Source: Lachnospira sp. UBA3212
Lineage (GTDB): Bacteria; Bacillota; Clostridia; Lachnospirales; Lachnospiraceae
Direction: 5' to 3'
DNA: 64,000 nt
NCBI GenBank assembly: GCA_002363615.1
Contig: DEWK01000018.1
Coordinates: forward strand, 21,170-85,169
A program made the translations under genes and the position numbers. The notes under the pieces were generated by a model. That model searched no databases and was not told the origin of the DNA. It saw only the letters and a list, made by a program, of their open reading frames with translations. Positions within the stretch are counted from its first letter, which is position 1; each line of letters starts with the position of its first letter. This document shows positions 40,709 to 49,937 of this stretch, in pieces.

Positions 40709-42643
40709 TTACTCCTTTTCTTTAATCGCACCGGTTCGATACTTTTTAATTAATTCCTTAAGAAGACGGATATCCTCTTTTAACTCCGCACCCTTATCGG
40801 TGTCACCCACCAGCATACGCTGTGGCATCTTTTCTACCACATGGACTTTCGCTCCTGAAATCTGCCCTTTTCCCTTAAATGGCTGGTGTTCTACAATATC
40901 AATTTCCTGAGAACTGTAAAGCAGGGTATAACCACCGATTCCCGTAGTAGATCGATATGCCTTGGAAATACCACCGTCAATGATAAATGCTTTTCCATTT
41001 CCCTTAACAGGATTTTCTCCAATCTTTACCGGAACATGACCATTCACAATATGGCCACGGCTTGGATCCAATCCAAACTCTTCTAAAATTTTCTCACAAA
41101 TCTCAGGCTTATTAATCAGATCGTAGTATGGATTTCTTTCCTCCACCTTAACCTTAGGGTCTTCCACAAAATACTGCTCAAAATGAGTCATCTTGCTCTT
41201 TCCAAAAATCGGTGAATTCTTGCCACACCACAAATACCAAAGATAATCTCTAGCGACACTTGGCTTATTAAAATGATGACTTCCAAACATCGCTTGCTTT
41301 ACAATATCATTAATTTTATCTAAATAAGCTCGTCCAGAATATACCTTTCCAGACAGCTCCACCTTTAAAAATTCACCATTCTCATCAAATGGAACACAAC
41401 CATGATAAAGAAGGTTGTTATTGATACACTTATACATGCCTCCCTTACTAAACATAAAATGAATATGTTTTTGTAATTTTTCTGAATGTCTAAAGGATGC
41501 AGCTAAGGTTTCCATTAAATCCTTTTCTTCTCTGGTTAGCTTTAATGGATTTTTTTGATCAACCGTTGGGAAATTCGAATCCCGAAGTGGATAATCCTTT
41601 CCATCAATTTCTACGGTTCCCTTTGTATAATCAATATGCTCTAGCATGATCCGATCTTCCATGCCATATTCCGGATGTCTCTTATAAAGAGCTCCCTCCA
41701 ATTTAAATAAAATGACTACCATGGCCTTATGCATCTTTGCCGCAAGCTCCACATCAATCGGATCATACTTATTCATATCATATTGCTTTACCTTAAAGAT
41801 TTCACAAGGATCCTCCTTATATACCTCTCCCGCAAAGGTAGACAAGGCTCTTAAATTAATTCCATATCCATCCTCTAAGAAATCAAAACTATTATATTTA
41901 ATATTAGCCGCCAGGGCGTTGGCAATACTTACCTCATTCCCGCAGGCCGCGCCTATCCACTCAATATCATGGTTTCCCCACTCAATATCAATGTCATCAT
42001 ACTTCATAAGCTCATCCATGATCAAGTCTGCTCTAGGTCCTCGATCATAAATATCACCAATAATATGGAGGCTATCAATCGCATTCTTACGAATCATTCC
42101 GCAAATAGCAATAATAAACTGATCTGACATTCCTGTGGCCATCACGCTTTCAATAATCGCCGTATAATAATTGGTCTTATCCTCTGAATCCGCATGTAAG
42201 AGTTCATCAATGACATAAACAAATTCAGACGGAGTAGACTTACGCACCTTGGATCTGGTGTACTTACGAGACACCGTCTTTAATACCTCAATCAATTGGA
42301 AAATAGTAATCTTATACCAGTCATGATATTCCTCTGGCATCTTTTCCTTCTCGATCTCTTTTCTTTTTAAAACCTCTTCCGGATAGTAGATTAATTCTGC
42401 CAATTCTTCCCGGGTCTTCTCTGGAATTGTATTTGCATATAAAAGGTCAATTTTATTTTTGATATTTCCAGAGGCACTTTTTAACATATGAATAAATGCT
42501 TCGTGTTCTCCATGCAAGTCACTAAAGAAATACTCTGTTCCCTTTGGTAATTTTGTAATCGCACTAAGATTAATTGCTTCTGCCGCCGCCTCACGAATGG
42601 TTGGATAAGACTTCGCAAGAAGACGTAATGTACTATTTTCCAT
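40709..42643 (-). CDS. fbp: Fructose-1,6-bisphosphatase, class III
   Basis: The 644-residue protein is the Firmicute-type (class III) gluconeogenic phosphatase, unrelated to the E. coli enzymes. Calcineurin-like metallophosphatase motifs are visible: FFSDLHGEHEAF near residue 39, GDIYDRGPRAD near residue 196, WGNHDIEWIGAACG near residue 222 and NGHVPVKIGENP near residue 558. The usual length is about 640-670 residues. GGGAG precedes the ATG. It and nspC are 5 bp apart, so they are likely co-transcribed. Confidence 0.96.
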   Translation of the reverse strand: MENSTLRLLAKSYPTIREAAAEAINLSAITKLPKGTEYFFSDLHGEHEAFIHMLKSASGNIKNKIDLLYANTIPEKTREELAELIYYPEEVLKRKEIEKEKMPEEYHDWYKITIFQLIEVLKTVSRKYTRSKVRKSTPSEFVYVIDELLHADSEDKTNYYTAIIESVMATGMSDQFIIAICGMIRKNAIDSLHIIGDIYDRGPRADLIMDELMKYDDIDIEWGNHDIEWIGAACGNEVSIANALAANIKYNSFDFLEDGYGINLRALSTFAGEVYKEDPCEIFKVKQYDMNKYDPIDVELAAKMHKAMVVILFKLEGALYKRHPEYGMEDRIMLEHIDYTKGTVEIDGKDYPLRDSNFPTVDQKNPLKLTREEKDLMETLAASFRHSEKLQKHIHFMFSKGGMYKCINNNLLYHGCVPFDENGEFLKVELSGKVYSGRAYLDKINDIVKQAMFGSHHFNKPSVARDYLWYLWCGKNSPIFGKSKMTHFEQYFVEDPKVKVEERNPYYDLINKPEICEKILEEFGLDPSRGHIVNGHVPVKIGENPVKGNGKAFIIDGGISKAYRSTTGIGGYTLLYSSQEIDIVEHQPFKGKGQISGAKVHVVEKMPQRMLVGDTDKGAELKEDIRLLKELIKKYRTGAIKEKE

Positions 42644-42771
42644 ATAAACTCCCTCAACTTATCTTTCTTTTCCTAATAGTTCCATCCTATCACAGATTAT
42701 TTTTTCACACAAGATTAGTTTCCTATTTCTACAACTCCATCTGCCACTTATATTGTATTTTTTCGAAACAA

Positions 42772-42812
42772 AAAAATAACGACATCAGCCGCTGACTGAT
42801 GTCGTTATTTTT
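42772..42812. terminator. Bidirectional-looking terminator between fbp and tsf
   Basis: A perfect 17-bp stem (42772-42788 with 42796-42812) with a 7-nt loop is flanked by A- and T-runs. On the minus strand it closes the rpsB-tsf transcript and lies upstream of fbp. The remainder of the 277-bp gap shows no gene. Confidence 0.88.
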
Positions 42813-42920
42813 CTCATAACTAATACCCTACGTGTTTTACGCTTATGGATATATACTAGCACATGAGATGTATTATTTCCCCTCCCAAAAGGCAGGGATT
42901 TTTATTTTTTTATAATTTGC

Positions 42921-44027
42921 TTACTGCATCTGCTTAGCAACTTCTTCTGCAAAGTTCTCTTCCTTCTTCTCGATTCCTTCACCAGTCTCGAAACGAACGA
43001 ACTTAACCACCTTCACATCAGCGCCAACTGCCTTAGATACTTCCTGTAAGTACTTAGCAACATTCTGCTTTCCGTCCTCAGCCTTAACGTAAACCTGATC
43101 CATTAAGCAGATTTCCTTGTACTGCTTAGAAACACGACCCTGAATCATTCCTGAGAAGATCTTGTCTCCAGCGATGTTAGCCTTATCAGCAAGTGCAAGC
43201 TCTGAAAGCTTAGCAGCAGCTTCCTTTGAAAGGAAGTTGAAGAGGAAGTTCATATTGTTCTTCTTCTCTTCATAAATAGCGATATCTTCATCACTCCAAA
43301 GCTTCTCACTTACAGCCTGATCAATTAACTTCATAAGGATTGGCTTAGGAAGTGAAGCAGGATCATTTAATGAACTCTCTACCGTGATATCGAAAAGCTT
43401 AGCCTTCTCTTCCTCAGAGATATCAGCCTGGCTGATATACTGAGCGTTGAGAGCTGCAATCTGCATAGCCACATTCTTTAATGCTTCCTGAACATCCGCG
43501 TTATCAGTAGCTGTTGTATCAGCCTGAACTAAGACACCAATTCTACCACCAGCGTGTACGTAAGGAACTACCACACCGTTCTCAGCAGTTAAGGTAGCAA
43601 AACGACGAATCTTAAGGTTCTCACCGATTGTAGAAATTCTGTTAACGGTTACTTCCTTAACAGTTGTAGAAGCATCATCGAACCAAGCCTTGCCCTCTAA
43701 CTCTTCAACGGTTTTGGCACCTGATGCAAGGATTGACTTAGCAACACCATCAACAAATGCCTGGAACTTCTCGTTCTTTGCAACAAAGTCTGTCTCAGAG
43801 TTTACTTCTACAGCAACAGCCTTGTTTCCTTCTACTAATGTATAAGTGATACCTTCAGCAGCGGTTCTTCCAGCCTTCTTCTCAGCGGTAGCAAGACCCT
43901 TCTTTCTTAATACTTCGATTGCTGCCTCCTGGTCACCATCTGTCTCCATAAGAGCCTTCTTACAATCCATGATACCGGAACCTGTTACTTCACGTAACGC
44001 TTTTACCATCTTTGCTGTGATTTCCAT
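42921..44027 (-). CDS. tsf: Translation elongation factor Ts
   Basis: EF-Ts is the nucleotide-exchange factor for EF-Tu. The N-terminal UBA-like domain (KALREVTGSGIMDCKKALMETDGD) and the TDFVAKNEKF motif near residue 79 are clear. At 368 residues it is longer than the usual 200-310; an extra stretch lies in the region around residues 245-310 (YEEKKNNMNFLFNFLSKEAA onward). GGAGGATTTTTAAG precedes the start. It follows rpsB after a 97-bp gap holding a hairpin, the common rpsB-tsf arrangement. Confidence 0.97.
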   Translation of the reverse strand: MEITAKMVKALREVTGSGIMDCKKALMETDGDQEAAIEVLRKKGLATAEKKAGRTAAEGITYTLVEGNKAVAVEVNSETDFVAKNEKFQAFVDGVAKSILASGAKTVEELEGKAWFDDASTTVKEVTVNRISTIGENLKIRRFATLTAENGVVVPYVHAGGRIGVLVQADTTATDNADVQEALKNVAMQIAALNAQYISQADISEEEKAKLFDITVESSLNDPASLPKPILMKLIDQAVSEKLWSDEDIAIYEEKKNNMNFLFNFLSKEAAAKLSELALADKANIAGDKIFSGMIQGRVSKQYKEICLMDQVYVKAEDGKQNVAKYLQEVSKAVGADVKVVKFVRFETGEGIEKKEENFAEEVAKQMQ

Positions 44028-44057
44028 CTTAAAAATCCTCCATTTTATTTTTTAAAG

Positions 44058-44092
44058 AAAGACCAAAAATCTGCAAATGACTTTTGGCCTTT
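44058..44092 (-). other. Intercistronic hairpin between rpsB and tsf
   Basis: Arms 44058-44071 and 44079-44092 (AAAGACCAAAAATC and GACTTTTGGCCTTT) pair with one or two mismatches around a 7-nt loop, followed on the minus strand by TTCTTTAAAAAA. It could set the rpsB:tsf ratio by partial termination or protect RNA ends. Confidence 0.55.
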
Positions 44093-44124
44093 ATAATTTT
44101 CTTATGCTATTTGATCATTACAGA

Positions 44125-44847
44125 TTACTCTGCGTCAGCCTCAGCATCCTTGTCCACTACTTCTGAACCCTGCTTAGCCTCGATAACAGCGTCAGCCATA
44201 GCTGAAACGATTAACTTAACGGCACGAATTGCATCGTCATTACCAGGAATTACATAGTCAAGTTCTTCAGGATCACAGTTTGTATCTGCGATACCGATTA
44301 ATGTGATACCAAGCTTCTTAGCCTCTGAGATACAGATTCTTTCCTTCTTAGGATCAACGATAAAGATTGCATCCGGTACACCAGGCATATCCTTGATTCC
44401 GCCAAGGTTCTTCTCAAGCTTATCCCATTCCTTCTTTAACTCAACAACTTCCTTCTTAGGTAATACGTCAAAAGTTCCATCCTCTGACATCTTCTCGATT
44501 GCCTTTAATCTGGCAATTCTAGACTTGATGGTTCTGAAGTTTGTAAGCATACCACCTAACCATCTCTCATTAACATAGTACATTCCGCAACGCTCTGCCT
44601 CAGACTTGATTGCATCCTGAGCCTGCTTCTTTGTACCAACAAAAAGAATGTTTCCACCCTTAGCTGCGATATCTGCTACTGCCTTATAAGCATCGTCTAC
44701 CATTGTTACTGACTTCTGTAAGTCAATGATATAGATACCATTTCTCTCAGTATAGATATAAGGAGCCATCTTAGGGTTCCATCTTCTTGTCTGGTGTCCA
44801 AAGTGAACACCTGCCTCGAGTAACTGCTTCATTGAAATAACGCTCAT
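44125..44847 (-). CDS. rpsB: 30S ribosomal protein S2
   Basis: The protein (240 residues) has the typical S2 sequence: MKQLLEAGVHFGHQTRRWNPKMAPYI at the start, ILFVGTKKQAQDAI near residue 66, RWLGGMLTNF near residue 96 and PDAIFIVDPKKE near residue 155. S2 binds late to the 30S head/body junction. Its C-terminus is acidic (KDAEADAE). GGAGGTAAGAAG precedes the ATG. A structured leader and a clear promoter lie upstream. Confidence 0.98.
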   Translation of the reverse strand: MSVISMKQLLEAGVHFGHQTRRWNPKMAPYIYTERNGIYIIDLQKSVTMVDDAYKAVADIAAKGGNILFVGTKKQAQDAIKSEAERCGMYYVNERWLGGMLTNFRTIKSRIARLKAIEKMSEDGTFDVLPKKEVVELKKEWDKLEKNLGGIKDMPGVPDAIFIVDPKKERICISEAKKLGITLIGIADTNCDPEELDYVIPGNDDAIRAVKLIVSAMADAVIEAKQGSEVVDKDAEADAE

Positions 44848-44874
44848 CTTCTTACCTCCATGGTTATTTTCTTC

Positions 44875-44927
44875 CGCGTACTTCTACTTTCTGGAAACCA
44901 TCCGGCACCATCCAGAAATCCGCCGCG
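44875..44927 (-). promoter_or_regulatory. Structured rpsB leader (candidate autoregulatory element)
   Basis: In the roughly 95-nt leader TTTCTGGA pairs with TCCAGAAA (44888-44895 with 44911-44918). An outer CGCG/CGCG pair is at 44875-44878 and 44924-44927. Ribosomal protein S2 is known to repress its own leader in other bacteria; matching of this structure to a known class was not possible here. Confidence 0.45.
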
Positions 44928-44945
44928 TGCTTATTCAACTCGATT

Positions 44946-44974
44946 AGTCTACCATAAGAGATTTACATCGTCAA
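44946..44974 (-). promoter_or_regulatory. rpsB-tsf promoter
   Basis: On the minus strand TTGACG (44969-44974) and TAGACT (44946-44951) are spaced 17 bp. Together with the leader and the yifB promoter this accounts for the 300-bp gap; no further gene is seen in it. Confidence 0.7.
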
Positions 44975-45068
44975 GCATTTTTTATCATGGGAAAGCCAGG
45001 ATAACTAAGTGGCCTTTTTATAATAGAAGAAACCCATCCCCTCTTTTTATATTGTCATACACTTTATG

Positions 45069-45097
45069 TTGACTTTTCTTTTTGAGAGTCTTATAAT
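45069..45097 (+). promoter_or_regulatory. Promoter of the yifB-dprA-topA operon
   Basis: TTGACT (45069-45074) and TATAAT (45092-45097) are separated by 17 bp, about 50 bp before the yifB start codon. Confidence 0.75.
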
Positions 45098-45147
45098 GTC
45101 ACAAAAGGTATGAGTTGTAAAATGTTGTATCATAGAAAGGAGTTTTT

Positions 45148-46704
45148 ATGTTTCAAACCGTTCAATCTGCCGCCTTATGCGGCATTCATGTATTCCCTGT
45201 GTCTATTGAAGTAGACATTCGATCTGGTCTTCCCATGTTCGACATGGTTGGTTTACTTTCTTCCGAGGTTTTAGAGGCCAAAGAACGCGTCCGCACGGCA
45301 CTTCACAATTGCGGCATTTCTTTGCCACCCTCTCGTATCACGGTGAATTTTTCACCGGCTGACCGAAAAAAAACCGGTTCTTTGTTTGATCTTCCCATTG
45401 CTGTGGGATTACTTTCCTGTTTAGAAAAAATAGAAACTGACCTTTTACCCAAAGCCCTCTTTTTAGGGGAACTGTCCCTTGATGGGAAAGTTCGGCCGGT
45501 AAAAGGTGTTCTCCCCATCGTGGATTATGCAAGAAAACATCCGATCCATTATCTGTTTCTTCCGAAAGAAAACCTAAAAGAGGCCTCAATTTTCCCGGAA
45601 CTTAAGGTTGTGGGAGTTAGTTCCCTTCATGAGATGATCGGAATTTTAAATAATCATGTAAAAATCCTTACTTCCTTTCAGAATTTGGATGATTTAATTG
45701 AAAAGAACTATCATTCCCTTCCCTATGACATGAAGGATATTAGTGGGCAAGAGAGTGCAAAGCGAGGGATCAAAGTAGCCGTAGCTGGCATGCACCATTT
45801 GCTGCTTGCAGGACCTCCCGGATCAGGTAAGACAATGCTTGCAAAAAGAATCCCTTCCATTCTACCAAAGCTTTCCAAAGAGGAGGCCATTGAAATCTCA
45901 AAGATTTATAGCGTTGCCGGCTTGTTGCCTAAGGAAGGATTGATTTTGAGCCGGCCCTTCCGAGAGACGCATTCTAGCATTCGAACGCCTGGTTTGATTG
46001 GCGGAATGACACCACCGGTACCTGGGGAAGTCTCCCTTTCCCATAAGGGCGTGCTCTTTTTGGATGAATATGCAGAGTTTTCCAAACAAACCATCGAATC
46101 TCTTCGCGCCCCACTAGAAGAGCAGGAAATCAGGATTCATAGGGCCTCTGGACTATATCATTTTCCCGCAGAGTTTATGATGGTTTGCGCCACTAACCTT
46201 TGCCCTTGTGGTCATTTTCCAAATCGAAAGAAATGTAATTGCAGTAGCAGAGCCATCGAACGATATCTTTCCAAAATATCCGGACCTATTTTGGACCGCA
46301 TCGACTTAGGTTTGTTGATGGAAAAAATTCCAATCCAGAAATTACGAGATAACTTTGCCTGTCAATCCTCTGCTTCCATGCGGGAAGATATAGAACGGGC
46401 ACGGCACGTACAAAAGAAACGATTTCAGGGAACAGGAATTCATTTTAATTCTCGAATGACCGTCAAGGATCTTAAGCAGTTTTGCCCTATGTCCGGGGAT
46501 GCAGAAATTTTTTTGCAGCTTGCTTATGACAGCCTTGATCTTTCCGCCCGGGGCTACCATAAAATCATTAAGGTTGCCAGGACCATTGCAGATTTAAAAG
46601 AATGTAAGGAAATCTCCATAGACCATATTGCAGAAGCCGTAAGCTACAGAATCAGTGACATGAAAAGTTTTGTGAATTTTAATTCTACGGAGGAAGACTT
46701 ATGA
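45148..46704 (+). CDS. comM: YifB/ComM family Mg-chelatase-like AAA+ ATPase
   Basis: The 518-residue protein has the N-terminal ChlI-like/Lon-type domain (residues 1-165, SPADRKKTGSLFDLPIAVGL). The AAA+ module has Walker A GPPGSGKTMLAKR near residue 226, HSSIRTPGLIGGMTPP, and Walker B GVLFLDEYAEF near residue 302. ComM of naturally competent bacteria is a helicase that extends DNA strand invasion. The next gene is dprA, also a transformation gene. AAAGGAG precedes the ATG. The dprA start overlaps the end of this gene by 4 bp. Confidence 0.93.
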   Translation: MFQTVQSAALCGIHVFPVSIEVDIRSGLPMFDMVGLLSSEVLEAKERVRTALHNCGISLPPSRITVNFSPADRKKTGSLFDLPIAVGLLSCLEKIETDLLPKALFLGELSLDGKVRPVKGVLPIVDYARKHPIHYLFLPKENLKEASIFPELKVVGVSSLHEMIGILNNHVKILTSFQNLDDLIEKNYHSLPYDMKDISGQESAKRGIKVAVAGMHHLLLAGPPGSGKTMLAKRIPSILPKLSKEEAIEISKIYSVAGLLPKEGLILSRPFRETHSSIRTPGLIGGMTPPVPGEVSLSHKGVLFLDEYAEFSKQTIESLRAPLEEQEIRIHRASGLYHFPAEFMMVCATNLCPCGHFPNRKKCNCSSRAIERYLSKISGPILDRIDLGLLMEKIPIQKLRDNFACQSSASMREDIERARHVQKKRFQGTGIHFNSRMTVKDLKQFCPMSGDAEIFLQLAYDSLDLSARGYHKIIKVARTIADLKECKEISIDHIAEAVSYRISDMKSFVNFNSTEEDL

Positions 46705-47804
46705 ATCAAAAAGAACTCATCTATTGGCTTTCAAATATAAAAGAAATAGGAGCAATAAAAGTAAGAAAACTAATGGACCATTTTAAAGAGCCCCCGGACC
46801 TTTTTTCCTTGGAGCCGGAGGTCATAAAGGAAAGTCAGATTTTAAGTAACCGAGAAATCAAAAGTCTTCTTGCCGCTCGGGAAGCCTCTTTTTTGAAAAA
46901 CCTTGAGGCACAAAGGAAGCAAATGGAAGAAAAAAAGATCTCCTTTATTACGGAATGGGAAGAGGACTATCCAGATCGTTTGCGCCCCTTTCCGGACCGA
47001 CCAGCCTATCTTTATGTTTTAGGAAGGCTTCCCGGTAATAAGGAGCCCACCCTTGGAATGGTAGGGGCTCGGGCCTGTACCTACTATGGCAATGACATAG
47101 CCAAGCGATTTGGCAGGGAATTTGGAGCCTCCGGAATATCTGTGGTTAGTGGGCTTGCCAGGGGAATCGATTCTTGCAGCCAACGCGGATGCTTAGAGGG
47201 CGGTGGCAAAACCTATGCTGTTTTGGGTTCTGGTTTATTAAGGATTTATCCGGAAGAACACGAGGGACTTGCCCATAAGATTGTTCAGGCAGGCGGAGGA
47301 TTGATTTCCGAATTTCCGATTCACACTCCTCCCCTTCCCTCAAATTTTCCTATGAGAAATCGAATCATCGCCGGCCTCTCGGATAAGTTACTTGTAGTAG
47401 AAGCAAAATATCGAAGCGGATCCTTAATCACCGTTTCCATGGCCTTAGACCAGGGAAAAGATGTTTTTGCTATTCCCGGACGAATTGATGATCCATTCAG
47501 TCAAGGAACGAATCATATCATCCAAAATGGTGCAAGCCTTGTGACTCATCCTCAAGACATCTGTAAAGAGTTTCGAATTCAGTACCCTAACTCAGAAAGT
47601 AGTGACACAAAAATAAAAGTCCATCTTGAAAAAGAATTAGATGTGGTGTATAGTGTGATATGTTTATTTCCCAAGAACATTCACGTTATAATAGAAGAAA
47701 CCGGAATGTCACCGGAAAAAGTACTTAGTTGCTTAATGCAATTAGAACTTTTAAATCTGGTTAAGGAACCCTTAAAGAATTATTACGCTAGAAGGAGAGA
47801 ATAG
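46701..47804 (+). CDS. dprA: DNA processing protein DprA
   Basis: DprA loads RecA onto incoming single-stranded DNA in transformation. The 367-residue protein has an N-terminal SAM-like domain, the Rossmann fold with VGARACTYYGNDIA and SGLARGIDSCSQRG (near residue 155), the conserved LGSGLLRIYPEEH and the SEFPIHTPPLPSNFPMRNRIIAGLSD motif, followed by a C-terminal winged helix (PKNIHVIIEETGMSPEKVLS). Translation is coupled to comM (4-bp overlap) and topA follows 5 bp later, a very common Firmicute gene order. Confidence 0.96.
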   Translation: MNQKELIYWLSNIKEIGAIKVRKLMDHFKEPPDLFSLEPEVIKESQILSNREIKSLLAAREASFLKNLEAQRKQMEEKKISFITEWEEDYPDRLRPFPDRPAYLYVLGRLPGNKEPTLGMVGARACTYYGNDIAKRFGREFGASGISVVSGLARGIDSCSQRGCLEGGGKTYAVLGSGLLRIYPEEHEGLAHKIVQAGGGLISEFPIHTPPLPSNFPMRNRIIAGLSDKLLVVEAKYRSGSLITVSMALDQGKDVFAIPGRIDDPFSQGTNHIIQNGASLVTHPQDICKEFRIQYPNSESSDTKIKVHLEKELDVVYSVICLFPKNIHVIIEETGMSPEKVLSCLMQLELLNLVKEPLKNYYARRRE

Positions 47805-47809
47805 CATTC

Positions 47810-49894
47810 ATGGCGAAATATTTAGTTATTGTAGAGTCCCCTACCAAGGTAAAACCCATTAAGAAATTTTTAGGCGGTAATTATGAAGTAGTTGCTTCTA
47901 ATGGACATGTCAGAGATTTACCAAAGAGTCAACTGGGTATTGATATTGATAATGACTTTGAGCCAAAATACATCACCATTCGTGGAAAAGGCCAGAAGTT
48001 GACTGAATTAAAAAAAGAAGCAAAAAAGGCTTCTAAAGTTTTTCTCGCAACTGACCCGGACCGTGAAGGAGAAGCTATTTCATGGCATTTGGCTACTGCC
48101 TTAAAGATTGATCCAGCAGCCAACTGCAGAATTACTTTTAATGAGATTACCAAAGGTGCCGTAAAGGAGGCTGTGAAGCATCCTCGTACCATTGATATGA
48201 ACCTGGTAGATGCCCAGCAAGCTCGTCGCGAGCTGGACCGTATCGTTGGTTATAAAATCAGCCCTGTCCTCTGGCAAAAGGTAAAGCGTGGACTTAGTGC
48301 CGGTCGTGTACAATCTGCTGCTTTAAAAATGATTTGTGACCGCGAGGAACTCATCAACGCATTCATTCCAGAAGAGTATTATACCTTAGATGCAATCTTA
48401 AACATCAGCGGAGAAAAGAAACCTGTTACCGCAAAGTTCTACGGAAGCAAGGATAGCAAGGTTGAAATCACCAGTAAGGAACAGCTTGAGGATATTCTTT
48501 CTCATTTGAAAGGAAAGAGTTACAAAGTAAGTGATGTTAAGCACGGTAAGCGTACCAAGAAAAATCCACTTCCTTTTACCACTTCTACCCTTCAGCAGGA
48601 AGCAAGCAAACAATTAAACTTCTCCACACAAAAGACAATGCGTCAGGCTCAGAGTCTTTATGAAGGTGTTGATATTAAAGGACTTGGCACCGTAGGTTTG
48701 ATTACCTACCTTCGTACCGATTCAACAAGAATTTCTAGCGAAGCTGACAGTGCTGCAAAAGCCTTTATTCAGGAAACATACGGCAAGGAATATGTTACAA
48801 GCAGTGAAGAAAAGATGAATACCAATAAGAATGCTCAGGATGCTCATGAAGCCATCCGTCCTGCAGATGTAACCTTAACTCCTGAGAGGATAAAAGATAA
48901 TCTGACTCGTGATCAGTTTAGACTTTATCGTTTGATCTGGCAGCGGTTCGTTGCCAGCCGTATGGAGAATGCCACTTATGATACTACTTCTGTAAAGATT
49001 TCTGCCGGTGATTATATTTTTACTATTGCAACTTCTAAGGTAGCTTTCGACGGTTTCATGTCAGTCTACCAAGATGCAGACGAAGAAAAGACAAAGACCA
49101 ATACGGTAGTTACTAATATTACCAAGGATACCAAGTTTAGTCTTGATCGCCTTGACCATAAGCAGCATTTTACCCAGCCACCTGCTCATTATACAGAAGC
49201 AGCCCTAGTTAAGGCCCTTGAAGAGCAAGGCATCGGACGACCATCTACTTACGCTCCTACTATTACTACTCTTCTCTCTAGAAGATATATTACCAAGGAA
49301 GCTAAGAATCTCTATGTCACAGAACTTGGAGATGCAGTCAACCATATTATGGTAATGGCCTTCCCTGCGATTATTGATGCAACCTTTACTGCAAACGTGG
49401 AATCCCTCTTAGATATGGTTGATCAGGGCGAAATTCAATGGAAAACGATTCTTCGTAATTTCTATCCTGACTTTGATATTGCAGTAAAAGATGCAGAAGA
49501 AAAGTTAGAGAAAGTAACCATCGCTGATGAAGTTACCGATGTAATCTGCGAGGAATGCGGACGTAACATGGTTATTAAATATGGACCTCACGGAAAATTC
49601 CTGGCATGTCCCGGATTCCCGGAGTGTCGAAATACCAAACCTTACCTAGAAAAGATTGGGGTTTCCTGTCCAAAGTGCGGCAAGGAAATTGTAATCCGCA
49701 AAACTAAGAAAGGCCGTCGCTATTATGGTTGTGAAAACAACCCGGAATGTGATTTCATGAGCTGGTCAAAACCGGTAGAAAAGAAATGTCCGGAATGTGG
49801 TGGCTACATGGTTGAAAAAGGTAATAAACTTGTTTGTGGTAACCTAGAATGTGGTTACACCGAAGAAAAGCCAAAGAAAAAAGAAGATGAATAA
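47810..49894 (+). CDS. topA: DNA topoisomerase I
   Basis: Topoisomerase I relaxes negative supercoils. The 694-residue type IA enzyme has the Toprim domain (LVIVESPTKVKPIKKFLG; DPDREGEAISWH near residue 84), the catalytic tyrosine in GLITYLRTDSTRIS near residue 302, and three C-terminal zinc ribbons (CEECGRNM, CPKCGKEI, CPECGGYM). The length is normal. AGAAGGAGAGAATAGCATTC precedes the ATG. It ends just before a strong terminator shared with the convergent gene. Confidence 0.97.
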   Translation: MAKYLVIVESPTKVKPIKKFLGGNYEVVASNGHVRDLPKSQLGIDIDNDFEPKYITIRGKGQKLTELKKEAKKASKVFLATDPDREGEAISWHLATALKIDPAANCRITFNEITKGAVKEAVKHPRTIDMNLVDAQQARRELDRIVGYKISPVLWQKVKRGLSAGRVQSAALKMICDREELINAFIPEEYYTLDAILNISGEKKPVTAKFYGSKDSKVEITSKEQLEDILSHLKGKSYKVSDVKHGKRTKKNPLPFTTSTLQQEASKQLNFSTQKTMRQAQSLYEGVDIKGLGTVGLITYLRTDSTRISSEADSAAKAFIQETYGKEYVTSSEEKMNTNKNAQDAHEAIRPADVTLTPERIKDNLTRDQFRLYRLIWQRFVASRMENATYDTTSVKISAGDYIFTIATSKVAFDGFMSVYQDADEEKTKTNTVVTNITKDTKFSLDRLDHKQHFTQPPAHYTEAALVKALEEQGIGRPSTYAPTITTLLSRRYITKEAKNLYVTELGDAVNHIMVMAFPAIIDATFTANVESLLDMVDQGEIQWKTILRNFYPDFDIAVKDAEEKLEKVTIADEVTDVICEECGRNMVIKYGPHGKFLACPGFPECRNTKPYLEKIGVSCPKCGKEIVIRKTKKGRRYYGCENNPECDFMSWSKPVEKKCPECGGYMVEKGNKLVCGNLECGYTEEKPKKKEDE

Positions 49895-49937
49895 AAAGGA
49901 AGTCCCTTTGTATTTTTTACAAAAGGACTTCCTTTTT
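49893..49937. terminator. Bidirectional terminator between topA and the U32 gene
   Basis: AAAAAGGAAGTCC (49893-49905) pairs exactly with GGACTTCCTTTTT (49925-49937), with T-runs on both strands. Confidence 0.9.
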